Assembly: GCF_012516435.1 (NCBI RefSeq)
Contig: NZ_CP051216.1
Span: forward strand, 1,118,001-1,182,000
Length of the DNA: 64,000 bases
Reading direction: 5' to 3'
Origin: Pseudodesulfovibrio sp. zrk46
Lineage (GTDB): Bacteria > Desulfobacterota > Desulfovibrionia > Desulfovibrionales > Desulfovibrionaceae
Shown: positions 41,908-50,406 of the stretch, one piece after another
How the letters are laid out: each line of letters starts with the position of its first letter
Position numbering within the stretch: position 1 is the first letter of the stretch
Position numbers and translations under genes: made by a program
The notes under the pieces: generated by a model
The model's input: the letters and a program-made list of their open reading frames with translations, nothing else
Told to the model about the DNA's origin: nothing
Database searches by the model: none

Positions 41908-43683
41908 TTATTCACTCTCCACGGCGGAATCATCAAACTGCATCTGGTACAGGCGATCATACAGCGGGCAGGTCGCCAGCAGCTCCTTGTGAGTGCCGGT
42001 TGCGACGATCTTACCCTGCTCCATAACCACAATGACGTCTGCGGTGAGGATGGTGGACAGGCGATGAGCAATGACGATGGAAGTGCGCCCCTGCATGAGA
42101 TTCTCCAGCGCCTGCTGCACCACGCGCTCGGACTCGGTATCCAGCGCACTGGTGGCCTCGTCGAGAATGAGAAGCGGCGGGTTCTTCATGATGGCGCGGG
42201 CAATGGTGAGCCGCTGCTTCTGGCCGCCGGAAATCTTCACGCCGCTTTCGCCCACCACGGTGTCGTACCCTTCGGGCATCTCCATGATGAACTTGTGGGC
42301 ATAGGCGGCTTCAGCTGCGCGCTTCACATCGTTCAAGTCATACTCGTCACGGGCGTAGGCGATGTTCGCCACCACGGAATCGTTGAACAGGAAGGTGTCC
42401 TGCGAAACAAGTCCAAGCCCCATGCGCAAACTCGGCAGGGTGAACTCTTCCAACGGCGTACCATTGAGCCGTATCGCACCCTGCTGCGGAGAGTAGAAGC
42501 GGGGGATAAGGTTGACCAGCGTGGTCTTGCCCGATCCACTGGGGCCGACAACAGCCACACGCTGTCCTGCCTGAATGGTCAGGGACACGCCGTCCAGTGC
42601 AGGACGGGGTGCATCGGGATAGGAAAAGTGGATGTCCTCAAAGGCCAGTTCCTTGAAGTTGCCATCAAAGACCTTGTCGCCTTCCTGTTCGATGACGATC
42701 TCGGGCGAATCAAAGATATCGAAGACGCGCTCGGCACCGGCCAGCCCCTGCTGGATCTGATTATTGGACATATTGATCTTTTTAATCGGCTCATAGAGCT
42801 GCACAAGGCAGACAAGGAACGCGGTCAGATCACCGGGGGTCATGACGCCTTCGATGACGCGGGAGCCACCGACCCAGAGCACGCCTGCGCCAGCACCTGC
42901 GGCCACGAAGTCCATGACGCGGGAAGAAGATTCGCTGTAAAAGATCTGTCGGATGATCGCCTTGGCCAGGTTCTTGTTCTCTGCATGGAACCGCATGCTT
43001 TCGCGCATTTCATTGGCGAACGCCTTGATGACCTTCACGCCGGAGAAGGATTCCTCCAGCACCACGTTGACCCCAGACAGCTCGGCCTGCATCTTGCGGC
43101 CGTATTTACGGACCTTCTTGCCGAACCAGATGATGGGGAACAAGGCCACGGGCATGACAATCAACGACCAGAATGCCAGATAAGCATCCAGATAGATGAC
43201 CGTACCGATCAGTCCGATGAGGGTGAATATCTGCCGGATGAACATGATGACGCTGGGCAAACATTGGCGCACAGCCACCACATCATTGGTGATACGGCTC
43301 ATGAGCATGCCGATTTCGCTTTCGGCAAAGAACGGCATGGGCAGGCGGATGATCTTGTCGAACAGGGCCTTGCGCATGTCTTTCAGCACCAGAATACCCG
43401 TGGAGTTCATGACATACACCTGACAGAACTGGAACACACCCTTGAAGATGATGAGAGCCACCAGACCCACGATGCACATTTTCAGCGTCGCCATATCCTT
43501 GGCGATGAGCACCTCGTCGGTGACGTATTTCGTCAGCCAGCCCAGGGCAGGGGCGATGGGGGCGTACAGCAGCATGGCCAGCACGGCGAATGCCACGCGC
43601 CCTTTATAGGGGGCGAAGTAACTGATGCTCCGTTTGAGCATGTAGCGGTTGCCCATATAATGAAGCTTGGGTTGTTTAGCCAA
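41908..43683 (-). CDS. msbA: ABC exporter, MsbA-like (lipid A / lipid flippase type)
   Basis: A 591-residue half-transporter with six membrane helices in the first ~310 residues and an ATPase domain: Walker A GPSGSGKTTL, Q-loop VSQDTFLF, signature ISGGQKQRLTIARA, Walker B LLILDEATSALD, and the switch His in IAHRLST. Length agrees with MsbA. Start: TTG 43683 preceded by AAAGGAG five bases away; the frame open to 43899 runs into a family A repeat and is not translated in my view. The lipid A role is inferred from similarity. Confidence 0.85.
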   Translation of the reverse strand: MAKQPKLHYMGNRYMLKRSISYFAPYKGRVAFAVLAMLLYAPIAPALGWLTKYVTDEVLIAKDMATLKMCIVGLVALIIFKGVFQFCQVYVMNSTGILVLKDMRKALFDKIIRLPMPFFAESEIGMLMSRITNDVVAVRQCLPSVIMFIRQIFTLIGLIGTVIYLDAYLAFWSLIVMPVALFPIIWFGKKVRKYGRKMQAELSGVNVVLEESFSGVKVIKAFANEMRESMRFHAENKNLAKAIIRQIFYSESSSRVMDFVAAGAGAGVLWVGGSRVIEGVMTPGDLTAFLVCLVQLYEPIKKINMSNNQIQQGLAGAERVFDIFDSPEIVIEQEGDKVFDGNFKELAFEDIHFSYPDAPRPALDGVSLTIQAGQRVAVVGPSGSGKTTLVNLIPRFYSPQQGAIRLNGTPLEEFTLPSLRMGLGLVSQDTFLFNDSVVANIAYARDEYDLNDVKRAAEAAYAHKFIMEMPEGYDTVVGESGVKISGGQKQRLTIARAIMKNPPLLILDEATSALDTESERVVQQALENLMQGRTSIVIAHRLSTILTADVIVVMEQGKIVATGTHKELLATCPLYDRLYQMQFDDSAVESE

Positions 43684-43770
43684 AATGTCTCCTTTATGTG
43701 CGGCACACATGGCCGCCAAGCATTCTGTAATGGGTTGAGGCTTGTTAGTAAAGGGAAAGGCAAAAGGGGA

Positions 43771-44010
43771 AGTCGGCCTGCGGCCTCCATTGTCAGGTGA
43801 TTTCGCCTCCGGCGGCCAAAGGGAGAGACCCTTTGGAATCCCAACCTGCGCCTTTGGCGCAATAATTTTTCGCGCCGAAGGCGCATAAGCGGGATGCAAG
43901 GGCGCGAGTCCTTGCCCGCCGGGCTTCAGCCGTTAGCGAGTCTTCGAGCTTTACGGATGTAGACAGCAGAGATAGGCGAAATCACCTGACAATCGCCGCG
44001 AAGCGGCATC
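43771..44010 (+). repeat. Intergenic mosaic repeat family A, complete copy with insert (A4)
   Basis: Ends: GTCAGGTGATTTCGCC (43794-) and GGCGAAATCACCTGACAATC (about 43976-). Inside are CCAAAGGG...CCCTTTGGAATCCC, TGCGCCTTTGGCGCA, CGCCGAAGGCGC, GGGATGCAAGGGCGCGAGTCC and the GAGTCTTCGAGC...CAGCAGAGATAGG module shared with A3. Lies between the divergent msbA and metallophosphoesterase genes. Confidence 0.8.
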
Positions 44011-44082
44011 CTCTTCCCTCTTTACTCATTATTAAGGTTCACAAACTTGCATTCTGTTCAAATTTATCCAAGAGTCCCTCGC

Positions 44083-44832
44083 ATGAGCACGCACACTTCC
44101 ATCGCTGTCCTGGCTGACATCCATGGCAACTCGCTTGCCCTGAAAGCGACCCTTGATGACATCGCCCGGCGAGGCATCACCCGCGTCGTCAATCTGGGCG
44201 ACATATTCTATGGTCCCCTCGACCCGGCCGGGACATGGGAGATTCTCCGCGAACTGGAGATTCCAACCATCCTCGGCAATCAGGATCGCATCCTGCTGGA
44301 AGGCGGCCCGCAATGGGAAGGCATCCCGACCTTCAAAACCACCGTGGACGGGATCGGCAAGGACGGCATGGAATGGCTCCGGTCACTGCCTGCCACGCAA
44401 CTCATGGATGACACCATCCTGCTTTGCCACGGCACCCCCAAGGATGACTTGAAATACCTGCTGGAGGATATCACTACGGGCCTGCCTGCCGTTCGGGATT
44501 GCACAGAGATGGAAGACGACATCCTGCCCGAGGCCATCCACAGCTCGCTGATTCTGGCAGGGCATTCCCACCACCCGGGACTGGCACGCTGCCATGACCG
44601 GACACTTATCAATCCCGGCAGCGTCGGCCTGCCCGCCTATGACGATGATGATCCGCCACACATCATGGCCTCTGGATCGCCCCACGCAAAGTACGCCATC
44701 GTGGAACGACGTGACGGGCTGTGGGATGCCGATTTCGTGAATGTTGAATATAACTGGCAAAAAGCGGCAGAAATGGCACGAAACAACGGTCGAGAGGACT
44801 GGGCCGAATGGCTGCTGACGGGCATGGCCTAA
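44083..44832 (+). CDS. Metallophosphoesterase (YfcE/MJ0936-like)
   Basis: A 249-residue calcineurin-fold phosphoesterase with all metal motifs: ADIHGN, NLGDIFYGP, GNQD, CHGTP and GHSHH. These small enzymes act on phosphodiesters of various kinds; the substrate is unknown. ATG 44083 begins the conserved region; a TTG at 44047 is an alternative. Confidence 0.88.
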   Translation: MSTHTSIAVLADIHGNSLALKATLDDIARRGITRVVNLGDIFYGPLDPAGTWEILRELEIPTILGNQDRILLEGGPQWEGIPTFKTTVDGIGKDGMEWLRSLPATQLMDDTILLCHGTPKDDLKYLLEDITTGLPAVRDCTEMEDDILPEAIHSSLILAGHSHHPGLARCHDRTLINPGSVGLPAYDDDDPPHIMASGSPHAKYAIVERRDGLWDADFVNVEYNWQKAAEMARNNGREDWAEWLLTGMA

Positions 44833-44893
44833 CCCGTATCAGCTCCTTTGGACGCCGCACTGTCCATGACACGAGTCACTTTTCCACAGCAAT

Positions 44894-44938
44894 CGCATTC
44901 TTTTTCTGGACTTTTTTTAGATTTTTCTTGAGAATGCG
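44894..44938 (+). other. Inverted repeat with T-rich loop ahead of amidase gene
   Basis: CGCATTCT pairs with AGAATGCG across a very T-rich loop of 29 bases. It may be the end of the phosphoesterase transcript or a leader structure of the amidase gene. Confidence 0.35.
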
Positions 44939-45021
44939 GCCAGAATCTAGGATCCAATCGTGCGCCCTGCAAAACTTGGCCTAACGAACAGGAAACAGGA
45001 ATATTCGGTTAGCGAACCGTC

Positions 45022-46827
45022 ATGAAAACGCTACATACCGTCATCAAACGAATCGTGCCCATTCTGGCGCTCCTGGCGCTGGCATCTTTACTGGTGGGCG
45101 TCCCCGATTCCTCCATGGCCCAGTCGGCCAAGTCCTACTTCATCGTGGGACATTCCGATTTTCACGCCCTCATCAAGAATAAAAAGAAACGGAAATACCG
45201 CTCCAACTGGCAAAAGGTGGAGAAGAATTTCTCCCGCTGCTACAAAGCGGACCCCAACGGTTCCTACGCTCCCAAAGCACTCTACTACATGGGCCGCGTA
45301 CATGAGGAGCTCGGCGGTCAAAGCGGTCTCAAGTCCGACTTCCGCCGTGCCGCAGACTACTTCGGCCGTGTTGTCAGCCGATTCCCCCGCCATGGTTGGG
45401 CCGACGACTGCCTCTATCACCGGGCCGACATCTATGCCCGCCGCCTCAAAGAGACATCTGCCGCCCGCAAGGATCTGGCCCGCATCATCGTGGACTACCC
45501 CCGTTCCGACATGCACTCCAAGGCCAAGGCGTATCTGAAGAAGCTCGGCAAATACAATCAGTCCATAGCTGAAGCACAGGGCAAAAGCGCCCCGTCCAAG
45601 GCCGCTGCCGCCAAACCCAAATCCACGCCCAAGAAAGCCGCTGTCCAGAAGGCTCCGGCCAGACCAAGGGATCCGTCCGGCATCGCCCATCTCGATACGG
45701 TCCGCTACAAATCCAGTGACGAATACACCCGCGTGGTGCTCGAGCTGGATGGCCGCGTCAAATACCGCTATCAGGTGCTCGACCCGAACCCGGCCGTGAA
45801 CCGCCCCCACCGCCTCTACATCGACCTGCAAGGCTCACGTCTCGGCCACGACGTTACCGCGGCCACCACTGTCTCCGACGGCATTCTCCGCTCCATCCGC
45901 ACCGGCCAATACAACAAGGACACCACCCGCGTGGTCCTCGATTTTCTGTCCATGCAGGAATACAAAGTGTTCCCGCTGGACAATCCCTACCGCATCGTCA
46001 TTGACGTGTATTCGCCTGATGGCAGCACCCCCGTGGCCACGGCTGCTCCGGCCAAGTCCTCGGGCAAGAAAACCACGGCCAACTCCAAGTATCGCCCGCC
46101 CAGCGGTTCCAAGTCCCAGGCTGGCGACCTGCTTGAACAGCTCGGCCTCACGGTCCGCACCATCATGATCGACCCCGGCCATGGCGGCAAAGACCCCGGC
46201 GCCGTATCCAACGGCTTGCGTGAAAAAGACGTGAACCTCCGCTTTGCCAAGATCCTTGGCGACATGCTTCAGGAGAAGGGGTTCAACATTCATTTTACAC
46301 GCACCAACGACACATTCATTCGCCTAGAGCAGCGCACGGCCATGGCCAACGTCAAGAAGGCAGACCTGTTCCTTTCCATTCACTGCAATGCCAACCGCAG
46401 CCGCAAGGTCAACGGTCTTGAGACATACAGCCTGAACCTCGCCAAATCCAAGGACGCCGTTCGTATCGCAGCCCGAGAGAACGCCGTTGATCCGCGCTCC
46501 ATTTCCGATCTCCAGTTCATTCTCACCGACCTCATGGTCAACTCCAAGATCAAGGAGAGCCGCGATCTGGCCAGCGATGTGCAGTCCAGCACGCTCAGCC
46601 GGGTACGTCGCCGCTGGCAGCTCAAGAGCAAAGGAACCCGGGAGGCGCCCTTCTACGTTCTCATGGGTGCAAAGATGCCCTCGGTGCTGGTTGAGCTCGG
46701 TTATCTGACCAACAAGACAGAAGCCAAGCGACTCAAGAGCAAGGAATATCTCGAATATCTCGCCCGTGGTGTGGTTGATGGTGTCATGGCCTACAAGGGC
46801 AAGATCGAACGATACGCGATGAATTAG
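45022..46827 (+). CDS. N-acetylmuramoyl-L-alanine amidase with TPR-like and AMIN domains
   Basis: A 601-residue periplasmic amidase: signal peptide (about 1-34), a helical TPR-like region (about 45-175), an Ala/Lys/Pro linker, an AMIN domain (about 226-330) for septal targeting, a second linker and an Amidase_3 catalytic domain. Zinc ligands and catalytic residues are seen in IDPGHGGKDPGA, GLREKDVNLRF, LFLSIHCNAN and VELGYLTN. It cleaves stem peptides from glycan during daughter-cell separation. ftsE and ftsX follow, which supports a septal role. Confidence 0.93.
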   Translation: MKTLHTVIKRIVPILALLALASLLVGVPDSSMAQSAKSYFIVGHSDFHALIKNKKKRKYRSNWQKVEKNFSRCYKADPNGSYAPKALYYMGRVHEELGGQSGLKSDFRRAADYFGRVVSRFPRHGWADDCLYHRADIYARRLKETSAARKDLARIIVDYPRSDMHSKAKAYLKKLGKYNQSIAEAQGKSAPSKAAAAKPKSTPKKAAVQKAPARPRDPSGIAHLDTVRYKSSDEYTRVVLELDGRVKYRYQVLDPNPAVNRPHRLYIDLQGSRLGHDVTAATTVSDGILRSIRTGQYNKDTTRVVLDFLSMQEYKVFPLDNPYRIVIDVYSPDGSTPVATAAPAKSSGKKTTANSKYRPPSGSKSQAGDLLEQLGLTVRTIMIDPGHGGKDPGAVSNGLREKDVNLRFAKILGDMLQEKGFNIHFTRTNDTFIRLEQRTAMANVKKADLFLSIHCNANRSRKVNGLETYSLNLAKSKDAVRIAARENAVDPRSISDLQFILTDLMVNSKIKESRDLASDVQSSTLSRVRRRWQLKSKGTREAPFYVLMGAKMPSVLVELGYLTNKTEAKRLKSKEYLEYLARGVVDGVMAYKGKIERYAMN

Positions 46828-46834
46828 GGAAAAG

Positions 46835-46941
46835 AAGCCCTCGCCGGGCGGCGTCTCCGACGGCTTAAGAACCTTTTGTAAAAGGTTCTTAAGAATCTCA
46901 AAAACTTTTTATCGCTCGCGAGGCCGCAGGCCGACTTCATC
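46835..46941 (+). repeat. Intergenic mosaic repeat family B, variant stem (B2)
   Basis: Order: GCCCTCGCCGGGCGGCGTCTCC, stem CTTAAGAACCTTTT-GT-AAAAGGTTCTTAAG, the AAAACTTTTT block, then CGCTCGCGAGG and GCCGCAGGCCGACTTC. The stem differs at both arms from other copies (B4, B5) yet pairs perfectly. It separates the amidase gene from ftsE. Confidence 0.75.
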
Positions 46942-47012
46942 TTCTGATTTACCTTCAATCAACAAAGCGCAACTTCCCAAAAAGTCCAGGAACGGGTACA
47001 CCACAGAATCAT

Positions 47013-47711
47013 ATGATCAAGGTCGACCACCTCTCATACAACTTCGGGGCCTATTGGGCGCTCAAGGACATCTCGTTCAATCTGGACAAGGGTGAATTTC
47101 TCTTCCTGACCGGCCACTCCGGCGCGGGCAAGACCACACTGCTCAGATTGCTGTACGGCGCGCTGCCCGTTACTCGCGGCAGGGCCACCGTCGCTGGCGT
47201 GCAGCTCAACAGGCTGAAGAAACGTCACGTCCCCCTGCTTCGCCGCAAAGTGGGCGTGGTTTTTCAGGACTTCAAGATTCTCCCGAAACGGACAGTGTTC
47301 GATAACGTTGCCATGGCACTGGAAGTTCGCGGCATGCCTCGAACCCATCTGGAACGCCGCGTGCGCGCCATTGTCCGCGCCATGGGACTGGAGACCAAAA
47401 GCTACTCGCCCTGCGAACGCCTGTCGGGCGGTGAACAACAACGCGTGGCCATTGCCCGGTCCATGGTGGCGAACCCGGAATTGATCCTCGCGGATGAGCC
47501 CACGGGTAACCTCGACTTTGATCTGACCATGCATCTCATGGAAATTTTCAAGCAGTTCAATACATACGGCACTACGGTGGTCATGGCGACCCACAGCCGC
47601 GAAGTGCTGGACTGTGTTCCCGATGCGCGCATTATCCACCTCCAAGACGGACGCATTGTCTCTGACGGTGACACCGTTTACGATCTCGAAGACGAGGAGG
47701 AACTGTTGTGA
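47013..47711 (+). CDS. ftsE: Cell division ATP-binding protein FtsE
   Basis: A 232-residue ATPase: Walker [14 protein letters not shown], signature [13 protein letters not shown], Walker [14 protein letters not shown]-loop MATHSREV. The [19 protein letters not shown]-terminus is typical of FtsE. Its stop overlaps the GTG of ftsX. FtsEX transmits ATP-driven change to septal hydrolases. Confidence 0.95.
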   Translation: MIKVDHLSYNFGAYWALKDISFNLDKGEFLFLTGHSGAGKTTLLRLLYGALPVTRGRATVAGVQLNRLKKRHVPLLRRKVGVVFQDFKILPKRTVFDNVAMALEVRGMPRTHLERRVRAIVRAMGLETKSYSPCERLSGGEQQRVAIARSMVANPELILADEPTGNLDFDLTMHLMEIFKQFNTYGTTVVMATHSREVLDCVPDARIIHLQDGRIVSDGDTVYDLEDEEELL

Positions 47712-48583
47712 TCGGTCAGCTTTTCCGACTCACCGGGCGCGGCATTGCCGACTTTGCCCTGCATCCCGTTGCCCAGCTGCTCACGCTGGTAGCCGTTGGC
47801 ATGGTCACGCTCCTGACCGGCCTCATCCTTACCGGCCTGCACAACGTGAATCTGGAAATCCTCAAGTCGCGCGGCGAAGTGGAATTTCAGATGTACTGGA
47901 AGGCGGACTATCCCACCGAAGAAGTGCTCAAAGACTGGGACAAGGTCACGAACATGGAGCACCTCGACGATTTCCAGACCTTCACCCCGGAGAACGCCCT
48001 GACCGAACTTGCCTCCACGCTGGGCGAGACCGGCGATTTTTCATGGCTGGCAGACAACAACCCGCTGCCCTATTCCGGTCTGGCATTATTCAAGGTACCG
48101 CCCGATGCCCAGACTGATGGATGGGCGGCCAAGATCCTGACATCCCTCAAGTCGCTGCCCGGCGTCGAGAAGGTCAACTACACGCCCTTCCAGGCAGACC
48201 TGGCCCAAGGCTGGATGACCGTGACCCGCGTCATCATCTGGCCCATTCTCGGCTTCCTCGCGCTCATCGTCTCCCTCGTGGTGCACAACACCATCAAACT
48301 TTCGCTCATGACCCGCATGGACGAGGTGGAGATCCTGTCTCTGGTCGGTGCGCGACCCAGCTACATTCGCTGGCCGCTCCTTACCGGCGGTTTCCTGCAA
48401 GGCATTCTCGGCTCAGGCCTCGGCATCGGATTGCTCTATGCAGTTCATGCCGCCTCTGCCGACGCACTCAATTTCCCGCCGTTTCTCATCGAAATTCAGT
48501 TCATGCCGCTTGAGCAGGTAGCCCTGCTGGCTGGCTGCGTGACGCTGGTCTCAATGGCCTCAAGCTGGGTAGCCGTAAAGTAG
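47708..48583 (+). CDS. ftsX: Cell division protein FtsX
   Basis: A 291-residue permease-like protein with four membrane helices (one near 18-40, three in the last ~120 residues) and a periplasmic loop (about 45-160) that would contact a hydrolase activator. GTG 47708 is coupled to the end of ftsE (GTGA). The neighbouring amidase is the natural target; no EnvC homologue is seen. Confidence 0.93.
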   Translation: MIGQLFRLTGRGIADFALHPVAQLLTLVAVGMVTLLTGLILTGLHNVNLEILKSRGEVEFQMYWKADYPTEEVLKDWDKVTNMEHLDDFQTFTPENALTELASTLGETGDFSWLADNNPLPYSGLALFKVPPDAQTDGWAAKILTSLKSLPGVEKVNYTPFQADLAQGWMTVTRVIIWPILGFLALIVSLVVHNTIKLSLMTRMDEVEILSLVGARPSYIRWPLLTGGFLQGILGSGLGIGLLYAVHAASADALNFPPFLIEIQFMPLEQVALLAGCVTLVSMASSWVAVK

Positions 48584-48587
48584 GAAA

Positions 48588-48702
48588 GCCTTAGCCTTCG
48601 GCGACTGCTCGCCGCAGGGGCGTCTCCGACGTGTCAGGAACCCTTTGTAAAGGGTTCCCGACACCCTCCTAAACTTTTTGTCGCTCGCTTCGCTCGAAGC
48701 CC
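48588..48702 (+). repeat. Intergenic mosaic repeat family B (B3)
   Basis: GGGGCGTCTCCGACGTGTCAGG, stem GGAACCCTTT-GT-AAAGGGTTCC, ACACCCTCCTAAACTTTTTG and TCGCTCGCTTCGCTCG. It begins five bases after the ftsX stop and probably acts as its terminator. Confidence 0.78.
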
Positions 48703-48732
48703 TTCGGTCTCAAACAATTTCCCTTTAAATAA

Positions 48733-48803
48733 CTTTACGCCGACAGGCGCAGACGGGATTCCAAAGGCCCTCGGCCTTTGGTCGGGTGGAGGGTTGAAAA
48801 CCC
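48733..48803 (+). repeat. Hybrid A-type repeat after B3
   Basis: GCCGACAGGCGCAGACGGGATT leads into the stem CCAAAGGCC-CTC-GGCCTTTGG, then GTCGGGTGG and a small hairpin AGGGTT-GAA-AACCCT. Same modules as the A-family right half. No gene lies in 48584-48944. Confidence 0.55.
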
Positions 48804-48944
48804 TGCTAGTCCATTCTTTATCCGCCCGCATGGGCGGCTCTCACGCCTGATTCCCCCAAAAGTAACCGGGCTGTCTATATCAACGGCTTGCCCCTGCCTG
48901 TTGCTTTGGGTATCGTGCGTGAAACCATCAACCCGGCAGGTCTC

Positions 48945-50267
48945 ATGCTCAAGATACTGAAATCCCATCTGCTCATGTCTGCGCTTGTATACGGCGGCGC
49001 AATCATCACCCTTGCGGCCGCTCTGTGGATCGCGTGGCAATACGCTGATCCGGCACCGCCCACCAAGGTGACCATTGCTGCTGGCAGCCCCACGGGTGCA
49101 TATTTTAAATATGCCCGCCAATATGCCGAATACTTCGCAAAACAGGGCATCGAGCTGGAAATCATCGAGACCAATGGGTCCATGGATAATCTGGAACGCA
49201 TGAGCGCAGCGGACTCCAAGGTAGACGCGGCCTTCATGCAGGGCGGCATCGCCACGCCGGAACAACACCCCGACCTGCGCAGCCTTGGATCACTCTACTA
49301 TGAACCGCTGTGGGTCTTCTATCGAAAAGACCTCAAGGTGAAGAAAATTTCGGACATGAAAGGTCTGCGCATCGCCATCGGGCCGGAAGGCAGCGGTACC
49401 AACTTTGTCATCTCCCGTATCCTTTCCGAGAACGGCATTGAAAAAGACAACACCAAGCTCATGGAAGTGGGTGCAGCCACCGCCATTCCCGCGTTACGCA
49501 AAGATGAAATCGACGTGCTGTTCCTCATCGCCGGGGTCAAATCCAAGGTCATTGAAACGCTGAGCGACCCGTCGGACAATATCGAGCTGATGTCCTTTGA
49601 CCGCGCCGAGGCGTACTCTAGGTCCCATCATTATCTCCAGCGGCTCATCCTGCCGCATGGCGCCCTGGATCTGGCCAATGACCTGCCATCCAAGGACATC
49701 AGCATGCTCGCGCCCACGGCCAACCTCGTGGTGCGGGACGATATCCACGCTGCCATCAAGTACCTCTTTCTGCTGGCCGCAGCGGATATCCACATGAAGG
49801 GCGACATCTTCGCCATGCCGGGAACATTCCCTAACAACAAAGGGTTGCTCTTCCCGCTCACCGACGAAGCCGCCAGCTTCTACAAGAACGGCGCGCCGTT
49901 CCTGATGCGTTTCCTGCCCTATGCGCTGGCCGTCAATCTGGAACGCCTCAAGATTCTGCTCATCCCGCTGCTGACTTTGCTCTATCCGCTCTTCAAGGTA
50001 ACACCACCCGCCTACCGCTGGCAGATCCGCCGCCGTATCTTCAAGTGGTACAAGCACCTCAAGGAGCTCGACATCGAGGCATACGACATCACCACGCTGG
50101 AGCAGGCCCAGAATATGCGGGCCCGTCTGGAGGAGTTGGATCGACAAGTCATGGAGACCTCGGTGCCACTGTCCTATTCGGACTACATCTACTCCCTGCG
50201 CCTGCACGTCCATCTCATTCAGGACCGCCTGGACAAGATTGATTTCGACAAAAAAGCCGAGGCCTAA
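48945..50267 (+). CDS. TAXI-family TRAP solute receptor, membrane-anchored
   Basis: A 440-residue TAXI-type binding protein: N-terminal helix (LMSALVYGGAIITLAAALWIAW) as an anchor, the binding-protein domain (IAAGSPTGAYFKYARQYAEYF...GPEGSGTNFVISRIL), and a second hydrophobic segment (LKILLIPLLTLLYPLF) followed by a cytosolic coiled tail with LEELDRQV. No TRAP permease gene is nearby, so this receptor may be a sensor or use a distant permease. The ATG at 48945 starts just before the anchor; TTG 48888 or GTG 48915 would add about 10-19 residues. Confidence 0.85.
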   Translation: MLKILKSHLLMSALVYGGAIITLAAALWIAWQYADPAPPTKVTIAAGSPTGAYFKYARQYAEYFAKQGIELEIIETNGSMDNLERMSAADSKVDAAFMQGGIATPEQHPDLRSLGSLYYEPLWVFYRKDLKVKKISDMKGLRIAIGPEGSGTNFVISRILSENGIEKDNTKLMEVGAATAIPALRKDEIDVLFLIAGVKSKVIETLSDPSDNIELMSFDRAEAYSRSHHYLQRLILPHGALDLANDLPSKDISMLAPTANLVVRDDIHAAIKYLFLLAAADIHMKGDIFAMPGTFPNNKGLLFPLTDEAASFYKNGAPFLMRFLPYALAVNLERLKILLIPLLTLLYPLFKVTPPAYRWQIRRRIFKWYKHLKELDIEAYDITTLEQAQNMRARLEELDRQVMETSVPLSYSDYIYSLRLHVHLIQDRLDKIDFDKKAEA

Positions 50268-50280
50268 GCAAACCATCAGG

Positions 50281-50308
50281 AGCCTTCAGCGCAACCACGC
50301 TGAAGGCT
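50281..50308 (+). terminator. Hairpin after TAXI gene
   Basis: AGCCTTCAGCG pairs with CGCTGAAGGCT across 6 bases, followed by CTTTCTCTTCT. Confidence 0.75.
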
Positions 50309-50406
50309 CTTTCTCTTCTGCCCCTCCCATATATAATGGTGAACCCTATGGTTTGTTGTCATCCTTCCCCATTCTGAAACGTTGTTGGCTATAAAAAGGG
50401 TGAGTT

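Noticed and set aside
41818-43800. 660-codon open frame on the plus strand opposite msbA
   Set aside because: Antisense shadow; the minus strand encodes a complete ABC exporter.
43684-43899. N-terminal extension of the MsbA-like exporter
   Set aside because: Part of it would translate a family A repeat; a strong Shine-Dalgarno stands just ahead of TTG 43683.
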